In this document: in pieces, positions 1-13,200 of the stretch
How the letters are laid out: the number at the start of each line of letters is the position of its first letter
Numbering within the stretch: position 1 is the stretch's first letter
DNA from: Amphirosellinia nigrospora
Lineage: Eukaryota > Ascomycota > Sordariomycetes > Xylariales > Xylariaceae
NCBI GenBank assembly: GCA_004123355.1
Contig: SCHM01000004.1
Span: forward strand, 1,860,001 to 1,924,000
DNA: 64,000 bases
Reading direction: 5' to 3'
Position numbers and translations under genes: made by a program
Notes under the pieces: generated by a model
Told to the model about the DNA's origin: nothing
The model's database searches: none
Seen by the model: the letters and a program-made list of their open reading frames with translations, nothing else

Positions 1-2374
1 CAAACAGTGTAAATTCTCTTTGGGTTGTTTCCCGGCGTGGTGGTGTAGCCAGTGGGTCAGGGTTTTCCAAAGAGCTTGTAGATACCACTTCCCTTCTTGT
101 AGCAATAGGGTAAGTTTGCTCCCTTGCAATAGTCTCCCTATAAAGACTACTGGAAGAATTTGCATTACTGACTCTTCTTGGTGCCGGCAAACTAGAACTA
201 CTCCCCTTCCTATTGGTAGAGGACACCATTGATATTTCAGTTGGTGGATCGGCCAATTCTGCACTACGCTCCTGCCTTGGAGTAGAGGCTGCATCGTCCG
301 TATCACGTCCATCGTCTTCATCTCCGGTAGTTGTGCCCTGCGACTCGCTGGTTGAATCTTCGGCTGCAGACTCACCGGTGTGGCTGTCTGCTTCCTCCTC
401 CTCCTCCTCCTCCTCGAAAACATCTGCCATAGTAGAAGAGCTACCGAATCGGTGAATACTGAATCGTGCTCCTTCAAAAGGTGGCATTTCAGGTGCACTT
501 TCAGCTCGACGATGATAATGCATTCCAGGACCACTGAAGCCTCTCATTCCAGCAGCACTATGGAGTTGTCGTTGGGCGGTACCCCAGCTTTTTGGGCCTC
601 ATCCCACTGGGGGTCACGAGTTGGCGTATTGAATGGACCAAGTGCCGCATCGAGATCAATCATCGGGTATGCTGCTTCATCTTCGGGGCGGGCTTCAGGG
701 CGTTTCCCTTTCCTAGGGTTTGGGGGCATGTGCTGGCTTGGATGAGTGCCTGTTTCCGTCCCAGGCGATTGATCAGTGGTTTCTGTGAAGTCATCTGTCT
801 CGTCATCATTTGCAAAACGGGTTATAGGTGGTGTTTGTGATCGGCGACGGGCTTTTGATTTCTGAGCACGCGACTTCGAATTGCGTGTGAGTATTGAGCC
901 AGCCCAAGACTTTACCCTTTTCTGTCTCTTTTTGCCAGATTTCTTCTTCTCTTCAACCGGAAGTGTGTCTTGGCTGATACCTGAGTCTTCTGCCGCTATA
1001 GTAACGTCGCTAGTGGACGTCGTAAGATCTGTGCATTCTTTCGTTGTTATGTCAACAGATGTTGTACTCGCCGGTCCAAATCTGGTAGGTGACCCGGCAG
1101 AAGCGAAAGAGTCAAATCCGAAAAATGTCCATCTTTTAGGAGTTCTTGTTGGAGTTGACATTGCTGAGGCAGAAGGGTTCGTCTCCGTTAGATCATTGAG
1201 CATTAGCATCGAGTTACGTCTCCTTGGTGATGTACTGCCCTCGATATCTACTGGAAGATTCGAAGTACGTTCTAGCACCGCGCCTGCAGTGCTTGGACGA
1301 GAGCTGGCTTTTATACGTGGGCCTGGGGAGCCTATAATAGCAGGTGAATCACGGTCGAGGTTCGTCGAGTTCGTAATAGATGCAATTGATGAGATGCTTC
1401 CAGACACGGAATGTCCTGGACGCACTGTACTGGTTGTATCCGTTGAAATTAGTGATAACGGGCGTGGTATGAACTCCAGCGTGTCAGAGAATCCAACCCG
1501 CGCACGTGTGGCTGGCTTTGGGCTCAGTTCCGGCATAGACTGACTCGGCTTTTCTGGAACTACATCCGGAACTGCGACCCCTTCGCCTGGAGTAGCCTCT
1601 CTAGCACTCGGTCCATCTCCGTCGATTCCCTTTTGATCCTTGACGTTGGGAAAGATGTATGGATCGCGAAATCCTGCGGGACTAGTAGGAGCACTACTAC
1701 CTCTCGACGAAGGGCTTGGGCTTGCCTGCAGTATTAGTGAGGTCATGGCTCGAAATGGCGCCAGAACGTCGATGGGAATGGCCTCTCTGGTGTCTACGAG
1801 GCCCATTTATTGGTGCTAAAGTTGGTGATGCAAATCCGCTTTCGCTCTTGGTCGGGCTCGTACTCATTAACGTGATTGGGTCCCCCGCCTTGAGTTTACC
1901 GCCAACGAATTCACTACCTCCGCGCCGGTGACCCATGTGGTTGGGGATAGTTCTAGGTGAAGGGGGCTGGAAGGAAGGGCTCAAAAGAGTCGGATCTGTC
2001 GCAGGAGTCACCCCAGGGTTGAATGAAAAACTAGGGAGCGGTGGGGGCCTCGGGCGACGGCCAGCGTTCTCTGGGCTAAGGTTATTACCGGGATTGAAAC
2101 TGAAGTTGGGTAGCATAGGCCATGATTTATCAGAGTCGGGCGGTTCGACTCCTAGGCCAATCTTCGGAATCTCTATGGCTGATTGGTGGCGCCTACCGCT
2201 GGATCTTGATAGCGATGAGGGAGCCGACGATGAGGGGCGGGTGGGAAACGTGAATGAAGGGTTTGGAGGTGGAGGAAGGTTGATGCGTGGTGAAGGCTGA
2301 GGGCTCACAGAGCTAGCCATGGCGTCTTGTGGTATCGTGGAAGCGGCGGGCTGAGTTGTTGTAACATTATTCAT
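1..2374 (-). CDS. Proline/serine-rich fungal protein of the 'cell wall proline-rich protein' type, 3' end outside window
   Basis: This resembles the fungal family usually annotated 'cell wall proline rich protein'; its molecular role is unknown to me. The N-terminus is Pro/Ser-rich with repeated FSFNPG motifs, a HRRGGSEFVGG block and a HRRSGAISSHDL block. The middle holds a lysine/arginine-rich patch. Further on come a GMHYHRRAESAPEMPPFE block, GSSSTMADVF and a run of Glu from a GAG repeat. The first ATG is at 2374; a second in-frame ATG at 2320 (MASSVSPQPSPR) fits the family start better. The conserved text changes frame near 1700 and again near 553, each by about one base and with no intron signature. 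After the second change the frame stays open to base 1, so the C-terminus is missing. Family naming is from memory of conserved blocks; the frame changes are seen directly. Confidence 0.6.
391..415. repeat. TCC/GGA trinucleotide run coding poly-Glu
   Basis: An uninterrupted TCC-type triplet run. On the minus strand it encodes consecutive Glu residues inside the proline-rich protein, just after the GSSSTMADVF motif. Confidence 0.8.
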
Positions 2375-5300
2375 TTCTCTAACGGCAACCTCGTCAATCG
2401 GGCTTCTGGCGGTGAATGCGGCCGTCTAAGTCCTCCAAGCCGCTCCCGGCACAAAACCAAGAACGACTAGCAGCAATTGGCTATCATAAGGTACACTATT
2501 AAAACAAGCAGGTAGTGTATAGTGTCAAGCCTCGAGGTGCCCAGACACCACTGGGATGATCGAGGGCTTCGAGAACAGGGCACCTGTGAATACTGTAGTT
2601 GCGCACTTCGAGATCAAATCAGCACAGGCTGTGCTGATGGGGCTGTCAGTAGGTAACGGGGACTGGGCGTATTCGCGCAATCACGGATACGTAGGGCATA
2701 CCTCGTGATAGGCGATCGCCGCGTGCGTTGACGTTTGGCTGAATAGATGGTTGCCTTTCAACACCTGTGTTGTGGTAATTCCTCCCAAGCAGTGCTGCAG
2801 ATTGATCAGTCAAAATCAAAATGAGGCGACAATGCTGGCTAATGGAATGACAATTAGATATGCAGAAGAAAAGGAGCGGACGGCCAAGACCAGAGCAAGC
2901 CCGATAAATCGAGAACTGCTGCTGGAATTGAGCCAGGTGGTTGTTGGCGGGTGGTGATGTTTCGAGGTGAAGGGAAAAGGATGAGGGATCGGACGAAGAA
3001 GAGTGGACGGTCGGAGGGTAGGAGGGATTGTACGTGTACAGTGTGCGTTGGGGAGGTCAATGGAGCCAGATGGGGCCGGAATGACAAGGTTGTCCACGCA
3101 TTCGTCCGCACTAAGCACTATGTGTGGACCGTGCGAGAGACGCCGAGAGCACTAGTTCGGTACGTGAGCTGCTGCGGTACCTTTTCGATATGCAGGCTCC
3201 AGGCTGGCCTGCTCCAGACTATCTAATCTACCTGCTAGTAGCCTGAGTTAGGTACCTTAGTCCCGCCTTAAGTAGGCTAGGTACCGCCTGCCCGCCTGGC
3301 AAGAGGTCAGGCAAGAGGTAGGTACCTACATACATGAACGTATCACCTGGGCACATATGTACTATGTAGGTAGCTAAATGCACAGGTCGAGGTGTTCTGA
3401 ACATCAGTGCTGCAGATATCTGTAGGAGCAACTACCTACCTACCCAGGTACTAGATTTCCTCCTCTGTTGATTAGCGTGCCACAGCAATGCATCGAGCCG
3501 CGATGTTGTAGTTGCGCCTGGAGGAAATTTCCCGGTTCAAACCATGCTAAATATGCCAGGTTGATGCAATGAAGCCCCGAGGTAGATCCTTTCTAGAAGG
3601 CCGTTTTGAAATGAGCGCCAAAGCAGCCGATCAAGGTGGGCAGGTGAAGAAGTCGTGGACCAGTATACCTCGTCTTATGTAAGAAGTCCTATCAGGATCC
3701 TACGAAGTGCTGGCATTTGGCACACCACCCATTCATTGCCTACGTGTAGGTGCTCCTGTTATTGCTGTGCTGTCAAGCTCTGCTACCGATCTGTCGAAGA
3801 AATTCCCGAGTCTGCCACCTTGAACCTGGTTTAGTCTGTGGGCTGTCTTTCTGGAGAAACGGGCGGACGATTGTGATTGGGTTAACAACACCATGTTCTA
3901 GTGCAGGTACCTCGTCTCCCGTACATCTAGTACAGTACCGGTATATAGGTACTCTGATTGCTACCTAGATCTCACGGAAGCTATGGAGAAGCAAATCTAA
4001 CAGAGATACATGTCTCGATGCTGAACAAGTCTCAGTTCAGGGACGGGAAGCCCTTTAGTCTAACAGCACGTGCAACTGCTTGTGAAACTCTAAGGCAGTC
4101 TCTGGTAACCAACAAGAAGGGAGGACAAGACGTACTTACACTAACACTACTTACTTAGGTACGAATTTGTTGCCGTACCCGACTTAGGTCTAACTGCCTT
4201 CGCCAAAGCCTTTTTAATGGTTGGGAGACTGTTACATACGTAATGCTAAAATTAAACACGAACGAAAACACGAAAATACTCGCTGCCATAGTATTAATCA
4301 AAACAGCTCAGAGACCACGCTGTCCAAATCCACAATTAGACTAGCGACGCAGTTGCTGTGCACGCCCTTATTAGTGCCGTATTGCGATGAACATGAAGTG
4401 CACATCAAGTGCGTGAGACTGTATGTAACAAGCCAGACGAAACATATTGGCGCCCTGGATCTGCCCGAGAAATGGATTCGTGTTCAGGCCACCGTTTTTT
4501 ATTTATTTGGACTCTCCACCCCTGAGCGCGCTATCTACCCCCCTGCCTAGTACTACTTGTGTACCTGGATGATAGTTACACTGCAGGGAGAGCCCACATA
4601 TCCCATCTCTTGGTTACATGCGGTCTGGCGTACCTAATGCGGTGAACGGACGCTTCCCAAGTTGGAAGTTTGGGGATACTACAATACCTGACTGTAAGTA
4701 CATACTTGTGGGAAGCCCTGCGGCCGGTTACCTAGGTATTTCTTTACCAATGGTCAATTGTGGTTAGGCGGACGGATATTGTGTTCTTTACGTTGATACT
4801 AGAGTTGCTGCCTGCTGTATGATCCGTATACAAACGCACTTGCTTGTTGTTGGTTCCTGTTTGACAGATTGGGCATCCTACATGTCTGTGTGGGTGTGGC
4901 AAAAGCAAATACAATGCGAGGCAGATATCCTCCGCACCCCAGCTGAGAAGCGAATCCTACACTGCGGCAAGAGGGAGAATCATGTGTCCACAACAACATG
5001 GGTACTGGCAACCAACTACACTAGCACGCAGCACCATATCATCAAATCATCCGCTAAGGTCAACGAACTAGTCGTAATCCTCGCATGATAGTGTATATGT
5101 AGTGTAGTGCAAGATCACTGCGAACATTTCTGCATTCACAACACAAACATGTGGCGATATTTCGCTTGGACTGCCAATCCCATTACCACAACCTGACCAC
5201 AGTTTTAACCGGACATGACAACGCTAGGGTCGGCTGCAGGACGCGTCAACTTTGGGCAATTGACCGAGAACTGGTGTATTAGTGTTCTGAACAACGCCCA

Positions 5301-6502
5301 TGGCAGATCTCCCAGGCCACTAGGTAGTGCATATACATATTTAGTATAGAAATACTGGTGGTTGAAGATGATGCCGCTGTCCCTGTCCAATGCGTATATA
5401 ATTGTTCTGCTATGGCCGCTTTCTGCGACCTCATAGGCTGAAAACAAACGATAGCCAAGTAGGTATTATTTCCGAATAAGAACACTCTGAGTCGCCCCTT
5501 ACAAGTATGTAACAAGATAATTTTCAAGGAAATTCCACTACACCCCCATTAGCTATCATTTATCGAGACTGCTGTATTCTGAAAACTTGGTAATCTGATC
5601 GTCTTCCACTGAACGGTGATGTTGCCGTTTTTGCACTTCGGCCGGACAACAGTGTGATGCTTTTAGCTAACAAAATAGATAGCCTACTTTCCATAAGGCG
5701 GTTGAGTCGTGCGTGGAAACTAAAACCTACTATACCAATCTACCTAGAACTGACAATCCATGGCTCTAGTCATTAGTTTTTAGGAAGTTTTCATCAAGGG
5801 ACAAATATCATTGATAGATGCGTATGTGAGTTCTTATATCGATTGTATTTTCCTGGCTGGCTGTGAGGACAGTGTCTATTGGATCCAGTGATATTGAACA
5901 AGAGAAAAGGTTTGAAGACTCAGTGAATTATTTGGTATGGGCTTAAGGTATATCGAGCATAAGGTAACTATATAGATACCTAGTAGAGGTATTATCAAAG
6001 TATCATGTGTAGCAGTAGTACCTTTTTAGCCCAGTCTGCCTGGTTATATTCTGAGGCACGTCCAGAGGCGGTACACCAAAAACAGCACACTTTTACCCCG
6101 GCCTCTGAGACTCTATGATTCCGCAGTTGAGTTAAACAAGCAAATAAAATCTTGAAAATGAGAGAAAAGGAGTGAAAACTGTTATTTAGGTATTATTAAT
6201 TATAGAAACATATTTCAATTTATTTCCCTATTGTATTTGACTGTTTTATTCGACTGCAAACAGTAGAATTTAAGAGAGCCGGGGTATGTGTGTGGTGTTT
6301 TGTGTACCCACTCTGCAGTATGTATGCATCGACTTAATATGTGGAGCGCATACTGTGTGGAGACAATTATTATCTTATCTGGGGCAGACTGGGTAGGTAA
6401 TCGTGGGGTCTAGACTACCAACGTTTTTTCCGCAATCGCTCACTCAGTTCCTAACTATTGCGCGCGCACGAGACTCGACCAACCCGGACGACAGCAGCAA
6501 AC
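2375..6502. other. Gene-poor region, 4.1 kb
   Basis: No conserved protein was recognised in any frame; open frames are short (100 codons or fewer) and of random composition. The region is rich in short palindromic or repeated words such as TAGGTACC and ACCTACCTAC, notably around 3230-3460 and 3900-4160. The part from about 5500 to 6380 is visibly more AT-rich. It contains the upstream sequences of both flanking genes, which point away from each other. No tRNA or complete transposon was seen. Confidence 0.6.
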
Positions 6503-6967
6503 ATGTCTTCGGAAATAGCTACAGCGGGAGGAGAAGCGCACCAGGCCCCCCAAGGCATGCGCAAAAATGGTATGAACCTACTTAGTGTAGAGATGGTATA
6601 GCCGCCTAGCTCACATCGGGTGGTCAGGAAAACAATGGCACGCGCCGCGAAAAGCATTCCGACCTACCGCAGGTCTAAGTTCATACGAGCAGCGTGAGAA
6701 GAGACGACTCGCCATGGCTGTAACGAAAGCAAAAGAGAAGAGATGAAAGAAGAGAAAGAAACAGAGCGACAGGTATGCTCCTCCCAACCGCACATTTTGC
6801 TTGCTCCCAGCTAACTGGAACTGCAGCAACGAGTTCAAAAGATCAAGGACAAACGCGCCGCAAAGGAGGAGAAGGAAAGATATGCGAAGATGGCGGAGAA
6901 GATGCACAAGAAACGAGTCGAGCGATTAAAGAGAAAAGAGAAGCGCAATAAACTCCTCAACTCCTGA
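6503..6967 (+). CDS. CGR1: rRNA-processing protein CGR1
   Basis: A small basic nucleolar protein needed for processing of 27S pre-rRNA and 60S subunit assembly in yeast. Exon 1 (6503-6569) ends GMRKNG; an intron at 6570-6627 starts GTATGA and ends CAG. Exon 2 begins [16 protein letters not shown] second intron lies at 6773-6826 (GTATGC...CTGCAG). Exon 3 encodes [20 protein letters not shown] and then the basic tail ending KRNKLLNS. The ordered blocks ([16 protein letters not shown], coiled basic tail) are characteristic of the family, and the length of about 115 residues is normal. One frame break near 6741 reads AAGAGATG where KEM would be AAGGAGATG, a lost G in a GG pair. This is very probably a sequencing error because the rest is perfectly conserved. 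Confidence 0.92.
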
Positions 6968-7921
6968 GCGTAGGCGGCATCCACACCTCCAGCAACTTCC
7001 GTTTGGCGGAGAATAGTGCGACTATGACGGTCCGTCAAGCGCAATGATCACCAATCCATGATATACAACCTTAGAAGGCCCAGTCACGGTTCCCGAACAG
7101 AGTTTTAAACCCGATATGTCTGGTTAATGGGAATATGTGTGCTAAGGGCCAATGCTCTCAATATGGATGGTGTCTTCCGACTCCAGTTTTTATAGAAGAG
7201 AGAAGGAAGTTGCATCAGCCGAAGATAACCACGACCACGAAGAAAGAATCCGGCACTACCTAGGTGCAATCCAGCAAATATTTTGGGAATAAAGGGCGAA
7301 GTACTAGCAAGCATGTAGATATATGGCCAGAGAGTCCGAGATATCGAAATACATATACTAATTATCCCGTCATTTCCCAAAGTCTATTTGCACCAGCGAT
7401 CATTAGGCCAGATTCTTCCATCTAAAGGTTGATGTATATAAGTTCAGCTTGTAAGAGATAAAGTAGAACACTATATTGCTCTATAGTACATATTATTGTA
7501 AGTCGAATAAAGGATGGTTTGTCTCGGATTCTCATTCGCGAATTATACAGCGGTCAGTACTTAGACAATGAAATCTAATGTTAGCAAATGTTAGGAAAGG
7601 TTCGGCTAACATGTGAAAATTCAGAATTATAGCACAAGTGGGGTTCGTAGTATAGGTACTTGACTACACACTTGTTCTAGACGATTAATCTTAACGGTTA
7701 GGCTGAACTTAGCGTCTGTCATCGCTGTAGTTTCAGCTTTTACAGTACCGAGATAGGGCTTGCGTCACAATGTCTCTGCGTAACCACCCACATGCCTCTC
7801 TCCATTGCGACATCTACTGTACTAGTACCACGTGTATATCCTTTACACCTTGCTAAGTACCTATAGAATCTAGAAGCTGGCAATACCCGACAACGCCATC
7901 CCGGCGTTCTTTATGCCAGCT
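6968..7921. other. Intergenic region with no recognised gene
   Basis: No conserved reading frame was seen. It holds the 3' flank of CGR1 and the presumed promoter of the next gene, both on the plus strand. Frames here are short and unsupported. Confidence 0.6.
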
Positions 7922-9029
7922 ATGGCTGCTTATCTCGCGACAATGTCGGCAAAGCACCATGACCCCCCTGTAGCGCAACGAGCAATACCGTCACCTAATC
8001 GACCCAATCACCAATTACGTCGTTCGATCACAGAGCAATCACCCCCTTCAGACAGTCTCGTGTCCACCAATACCTACATAGAAAAGATCGAGACCGCGAC
8101 GATCGACTGCCTTTGTCCGCTGGCTTACCACTGCGTAGTTCCATGGAGCTCTCACGACCTGGTGGTATCACGGATACGGGTGTGCTATCTGGGGCCGGAG
8201 ATGAGTTTCCCAATGCCGATGGAGCAGGGACAAACTCACAATGGCTTCCTCGCAATCATGGGATTACCCGAGAACAACAAGAGAAGGCAGCGGCAGCGGC
8301 AACAGCGTGCGTCACCTATAGCAAGCCTGATTGACGTTCTGCTCAGGCACCTTGCTAATCTGCTGTTGAAGAAGCCTTAGGAAATCCCTGGTCGAACTAA
8401 ACACCTTTTCGAATGCAACTATCAAACGCCTAGACGAAACCTATTCCTCAGTCCTACAGAGGCTCGGCTCGCTACATGGCACTATCGTGGCTATGAAAGA
8501 GGTCGCAGCCATGTCACAGGGGCTAAACGAGCATTTCACCAGCGAGTCGCGCGAGTTGGTAAGCGAGATTGAATCACAACTTAGCGTCTACGACCAGTCC
8601 GCGGATCAGAAGAAACGCATACAAAATCTCCAAGCTCGGATCCACGCAGGGCGTGACAAAGTACAGGCTCTCAGCACGCGAGTTGATGCTGTGCGTGAAC
8701 GCATTGAGGGCTGGGAGAAGGGCGATAAAGAATGGCAAGAGAGGACTAGGCGACGGCTGAAGGCCACCTGGATTATCATTTCCGTTGTTGTATTCGTCCT
8801 GACGTGCCTCTTGGTTGGAGCTCAGTACGGCTCATCATCGGCGGACATTAATAAGCCAGCCGAGTTGGTCCCCAGTATACAAGAGGGTAAGCCATTAATG
8901 GAGAGCTTGGTCGGAAATAATAGCAGAAGTGCTGCTGTCATGGCCGATGAGGTTAGGGAGGAACTGACACGGAGGAGAGGTCCTAGTTCTACTGAGCAAG
9001 AGGCCCTCCGAGTTTTTGACGAATTATAG
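7922..9029 (+). CDS. Conserved fungal coiled-coil protein with one C-terminal membrane segment
   Basis: I recognise this only as an uncharacterised protein conserved in filamentous ascomycetes. The chosen start gives MAAYLATMSAKHH; an ATG 9 nt upstream (7913) is also in frame. The N-terminal part is disordered with basic Arg/Asp-rich text (HRKDRDRDDRLPLSAGLPL). An intron at 8307-8380 (GTGCGT...CCTTAG) joins EKAAAAATA to KSLVELNTFSNATIKRLDET. A long heptad-like helical region follows, with motifs KRIQNLQARIHAGRDKVQAL and VRERIEGWEKGDKEWQERT. Then comes a hydrophobic stretch (IIISVVVFVLTCLLVGAQ), likely a transmembrane anchor, and a 70-residue polar tail. The frame changes once near 8070 in exon 1. 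The layout suggests a membrane-anchored coiled-coil or tether-like protein; that role is inference. Confidence 0.7.
8307..8380 (+). other. Spliceosomal intron in the coiled-coil protein gene
   Basis: It begins GTGCGT and ends CCTTAG, with a branch-like TTGCTAATC 22 nt before the 3' end. Removing it restores a continuous conserved frame that otherwise stops in both directions. Confidence 0.75.
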
Positions 9030-10277
9030 CCATGGCTAGGAACCTAGCTGTAAGTCCGCACCATCGCTTGCGCCTCACTAAAGTCCAGTGTTCCAAATAC
9101 GCCAAGGCCCGAAGTTGATTATTGATACCCCAATACAAGAGTTCTGAATTTGGTAGAATAGATATCCCTGAGAGTTATAATTTTAATATGCCCTGGCTGT
9201 AGGTACGTACCTTTTGTCTAAATCAAACTGTGAGGCCGCCTGTGCACTGTCCATCTGCATGCTACCTCTACCAGACTTATGTAGTACATGTTTAGAAGTA
9301 GGGCATAGCCAACGGACGCGCATGCCGAGGCGGATAACGGCTTCTTGCCTTGACTCGCGAGTCGGACTAGTCTCGGTCTGGTTCTGGGCTGGTGTACCTG
9401 TTAGATCCGGATCCGGTTATGCGGAAATTCGGCACGATCCTGTGTCATCATCCTATTGAGTATAACCTATTAGACGAATCGAGCATGGCTGCTATTCAAG
9501 AGACTTAAAGCATATTATTAACAAAAGAAAACAAACACCTCATGTTTAACTTACAGCGCAATGTATTTGATGGCAAAGACTGCCATTTGGTCGCTAGCAC
9601 CTAATAATAGTGCCAGTGCAAAACGGTATCATGCCATGGCAGGGCAGAGTGAGGCCAAGCCTAGGTGACGACGTCATGGGCTTAGCCACGCGCGCTTACA
9701 CTAGAGGGATATGTGGGTATCATTACCAGCACCATGGTCATGTTCAATTGGTTGAGGTATTCAATTTGAAGATACAGGTGGTTTGATGGCGAAGCATCAC
9801 AGCGATTAATCTTGTTTTCATTGGTAGCTTGAAAGTACTGTGAAGGGAGTTATGTATGTTTGCCTGATATCAAAAGACCCTAATATAAGTAATATGAAGT
9901 TTGGGATCACATGCTCACAGCACAGAGGTTATAATCCCCGCTACCCGGTGTCTGTTTCTTTACTTTAGAATTTAAGACTTAGACTCTCACTAGCGTACCC
10001 AGGTGTGTACTTGACAGCTTAAGTATCATCATATTTACTGCGTTTTGTACTTACCTTAGCCAATCACCCCGCGCTCCGCCACAGCCAACCTACATACCTA
10101 CGTACTCACTTCCTACCTTACAGCCCGCAACCTTTGATTAATGTAAGCTTAAAGAAGCTCAAACACTTCCAGGACTTTAAACACATCATGCCCTAGCAGC
10201 CCAACTTGACAGCCATATATACCTCCTCGTCCAGGCGTGCAACGAACAACAAAACTGACAAAGCTGGTATATCAGAA
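9030..10277. other. Intergenic region with no recognised gene
   Basis: No conserved protein or RNA was recognised. Short TACCTACC-like words occur near 10080-10130, ahead of the next gene. It presumably carries that gene's promoter. Confidence 0.6.
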
Positions 10278-13200
10278 ATGTCGACCGTGAACCCCGCGCA
10301 GGATGGCCCATCCCGCGACATCACCGGCAACGAGAATACTACCCCGACCACCTCTCGTCCTCACCAGACCCTGACAGGAAAACAAGAGCACTGTTCGTTT
10401 ACACTTAAAGCTATTGTTGGACTATTTCCCAGCTAAGCTAATGCCCATCCCTCGTAGACCTGAAGCGCGAGCTCGTTTCTGAGCAAGTCGACTGGGAAAT
10501 ATCCGAGCTAAATTCCCCGACCGCCCTCCGCAGATTTGGTGCGCCCTTCAAGTCTGATTATGGCGAGGTATCGCCTCTCGACTCCGAGCTCCCTCTCTTA
10601 CGATACATATTCGTTCATCATGTTCGCGAATTTCCCTTCCTCGACAAAGCGAAAGAGAAGGAATTCTGGCAAGATAAGCTACAGGTGGTACGTAACTGTT
10701 TATAAAGCAACTTGTATTGACTGGTAGCTAATGTTAGCTTCTTGGTACTAGTTCCTCGAGTCTTTCGCCAGTAAAAACATTTCCTCGTCCGAGGACCGGC
10801 TTGAGGAGACGAAGCGCAGAAAACTGGCCTTAAAATGTCGGAAACTAGTAGAGCTTATGATGGTGTCGGGCATCCCCACGGCTTCCGGCTTCGAGGAGCG
10901 AATAAGATTCGCCGAAATGGAGATAGTTGACCGAAACGCCATCGATACTGGCGTGCTTAACACAATTCCCGAGGGTAACTTTGTTAATGGGTGGGATGTC
11001 AACGTTGCTGGTGTGCGTACGACAATGGTGAAGAGAAACATCAGGTATCACAAACATGCGGTAGGAAACTCACTATACTGTCTGACGCTCTACTATGACT
11101 TACGATGAGATTAGGAGTTTTTACTGCGCGTGAAAAGGAAGGGCGAGATAGAGCACTTCGTTGGGAGACGTTATGGTGACTTTGCGAATTTACACAAAAA
11201 ATTGAGAAATGAACTACCAGGAAAGGTTCTTCCACCACTTCCCAAGAAAACAAGTCCACTACAACTACTTCGGGGCTCTTCTCACGAACAACGGATGGAG
11301 CCGATGACTCTGACATATCCTCAGTCTCATCGGCTTCCACCATTCCTCCCGTTGCCCAGGGCGACGGCCTTGCTGAGCCGATGAAGACTCTAACGGTACG
11401 TGACCATCGTCGAAATAAGTCGGTATCCCCACGAGTTTCTATTGAGGGTCGCTTGAATACGGTATTCTCCGGCTCTAAAGTTGAGGTAAGTAGAATCGTC
11501 ACACTTAGCCCTTGGCCGAATTAACCACGATTAGAACACTGTGCTTTGGCGTGAGGATCAACGAATATCACTCAGAGCATTTTTGAGATATTTGTTACAC
11601 AACCCTCAAATCGCACAAACCAATGCGATACGAGAATTTCTCATCGAAAATCCAATTATACCTACAGATGAGGATGTCGATGATATCTATCAACGTAAAG
11701 CTGTAGATGCCAAACGGGTGGAAGAACAAAAGGAATTCTTCGAGATCGCCCGTAAAAGAGCTGCTGACCTTGATGTTTACATGGAGAAATTCCGTCAAGA
11801 TATCGTCGAGCGAAACGGGTTAACAAAGCTACTCCAGGAAATCAAGGACAAGCCAACGGTTCAGGACCTTAGTCTCCAGTATCAGAAGTTTGCCGAATGG
11901 TTGCGCATAGAGGTCGCTGCAACAATCTACCACCTATTTCTTGCGAGGATAACTCACCCGAACTATTTGCACAGCTCAAGCGAATACACTCCCTAATACC
12001 ATATACCATCCTTAAAAATGTCATCAAGATAGCAAATCCAGCCGCTGTTATGTCTGGGTGCTCGATTTATTCTTGGCCCAACCTTTCGGTTCTCGCTCTC
12101 TACTTCAGCGAATCTTTACAATGACACTTAATGACGGGATCAAGAGCTACCAAAAGTCCATTGACGCGGTGGCCGTTAAGATCGGAGACAGTGTTTTTGT
12201 GGAGAAATTGACGAAGTTCAGCCAGGCGAAGACCACATCAAGCTTGTGATCCGCGAGGAAGCCGAGGCCGAGGACATAGACATCATAGTATCAATCTTAC
12301 GATCTGATCTGATATCCCGCCCCTCAAGTCGGAACAGATTGGACGACTATATAACGCCTATGTCGCTTTTAACAATGCAGTGGAGAACGTGGACGAGGAG
12401 TTGAAGCAAGGATCTCAAATTCTCATATCTCAAGCAATTCATGAAGCTGCAAATGAGACAACGTGATAAAGCTATGATGTTGAATCTCATCGAGGAACCG
12501 GTCACACTTCAATTATTTCGCGACCTCTTCACGATTTCTACGAGCCTCTAGTTAGGGTTTACAAGTCGGCCAATGTTTACAACAGCATTACTGATTTTGC
12601 GGTCTTTCTTGATGATATGATCCAGGTCAGTTGATATACTCTCTTCTCGTTGAGATGATGCTAACCACTTGTCTAGGTCGTTGAGAAATGTCGGGAGCAA
12701 GATGCTTCAGCAGATCCTAACCAGACCGTACAAGCGTTTATTGATCTCTGCCAAAGGCACGAACACAACTTCTACAAGTTTGTCCATGAGGTCCATACGC
12801 ATGATAATGGACTCTTACCCAGCTCATGGCTGGATTGAGGGCATACTTGAGTTTCTCAGGAATGGGCCGGCAGGCGGGGCGGTAGACATCAACGCTCTGT
12901 TTGAAGGGGCTGTTTCGAGTGGCCAATTAGACAAAACGAAAGCAATCGAAGAGATCGATCAACTAATTGCGTGGCAAGAAGCGCGAAAAAAGTGGCATCA
13001 TGACAAGACACGGCAAAAGATGGCAGCTGAAGGTTCGACAGGAGATGCTGGATTGCCAGGGGTAGGCACCTTGAACGCGAGCGATTTCGGATTAGATACC
13101 ATGGATCTCGAAGATCTGAACTATGATTTCGACTCGGAAGAGGAAGCGGAGGCGGAGGAAGAAGATGAGCTAGATCCGATCGAAGCGGAGAGACGCAGAC

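Noticed and set aside
881-1543. 220-codon open frame on the plus strand
   Set aside because: Antisense shadow of the proline/serine-rich protein, whose conserved blocks are on the minus strand.
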